A stretch of 13,985 nt of DNA. Origin: Anaerolineales bacterium UBA6663. Its GTDB lineage: Bacteria; Chloroflexota; Anaerolineae; Anaerolineales; UBA6663. Shown one piece after another: positions 13,700 through 13,985 of the stretch. The DNA is taken from NCBI GenBank assembly GCA_002455335.1, contig DKKP01000320.1, positions 1 to 13,985 of the forward strand, read 5' to 3'. Under the pieces are notes generated by a model. That model did not search any database, was not told the origin of the DNA, and saw only the letters and a list, made by a program, of their open reading frames with translations. Position numbers and translations under genes: made by a program. Every line of letters starts with the position of its first letter. Positions within the stretch are counted from its first letter, which is position 1.

Positions 13700-13985
13700 T
13701 CAGCCGCCTCCGCCCTTGAGATAGATGCCGTCGGGATCCAACTCCTCACGCAACAGTCGGAGTTCTTCAACGCTCGGCGGCTCCGTCGTCAACAGGTTGT
13801 CGGCGACCTGCAGCGCCCAGCCGGTGTTGGCGCGGGCCTCATCGCTGGTGCGGCCCGGGTGCACGGCGGTCAGGACCAATTCGCCGTCGGCGTTGGGGGC
13901 GAGCAGGCCGATATCGGTCACCACGGCGGCCGGCCCGGCACCGCGCACACCGGTCGCCCGGCGCGCCCCTGGCCCATCCAGCCCG
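13700..13985 (-). CDS. CoA-transferase family I, subunit beta, C-terminal part, cut by window edge
   Basis: The frame is open from the right edge to the TGA at 13702-13700, about 95 residues. The segment GARRATGVRGAGPAAVVTDI, then LTAVHPGRTSDEARANTGW, then TEPPSVEELRLLREELDPDG is the characteristic C-terminus of beta subunits of family I CoA-transferases (3-oxoadipate, glutaconate or IpdB-like). These move CoA between carboxylic acids together with an alpha subunit, which would be expected further to the right. The internal GTG at 13948 is not the start: the upstream codons continue the conserved sequence without a stop. The catalytic Glu lies outside the window, so substrate class is open. 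It is on the same strand as the rest but separated by 274 bp from the MOSC gene, so it probably ends a separate transcript. It would fit the acyl-CoA theme of the left part. Confidence 0.85.
   Translation of the reverse strand, partial: GLDGPGARRATGVRGAGPAAVVTDIGLLAPNADGELVLTAVHPGRTSDEARANTGWALQVADNLLTTEPPSVEELRLLREELDPDGIYLKGGGG

Overview
The window is GC-rich and very compact, and all 13 genes I can support lie on the minus strand, so transcription runs from right to left. Two are cut by the window edges: a thiolase on the left and a CoA-transferase beta subunit on the right. The best taxonomic hint is the 1093-residue regulator, a MalT-like STAND ATPase with a SARP/BTAD DNA-binding module at its C-terminus. 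That architecture, with high GC and short AT-richer degenerate intergenic repeats, suggests Chloroflexota. This is inference; no rRNA or other marker gene is present.

In transcription order, the right part (13985 to 7422) holds the end of a family I CoA-transferase subunit, a 274-bp gap with a candidate promoter, then MOSC protein, RidA-like protein, arginase-family protein, Lrp/AsnC regulator, Fsr-like MFS transporter, EamA transporter and PhzF-like protein. It reads as an amino-acid or nitrogenous-metabolite unit: two exporters, a local amino-acid-sensing regulator, an enamine/imine deaminase family member, a ureohydrolase fold and a possible molybdenum-cofactor carrier or reductase.

The left part (7402 to 1) holds the STAND-SARP regulator, followed by a FabH-like ketoacyl synthase, an acyl-CoA ligase, an alpha/beta hydrolase and a thiolase. 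The genes are closely spaced in one direction, suggesting an acyl-CoA activation and C-C bond forming or breaking pathway controlled by the adjacent regulator. The FabH-like protein keeps the nucleophilic Cys but has Thr and Tyr where FabH has catalytic His and Asn. The arginase-like protein keeps the metal ligands but has Gly at the catalytic His position.

The gaps carry unusual structure. Three intercistronic gaps are filled by degenerate 7-bp repeats (consensus near CTGATTG, or CAATCAG inverted), each with a hairpin close to the preceding stop codon. A fourth gap, before the thiolase, carries a 26-bp-paired hairpin that separates a good Shine-Dalgarno sequence from the start codon and would restore normal spacing when folded. 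I saw no tRNA, rRNA, CRISPR array, insertion sequence or convincing intrinsic terminator with a U-tract.
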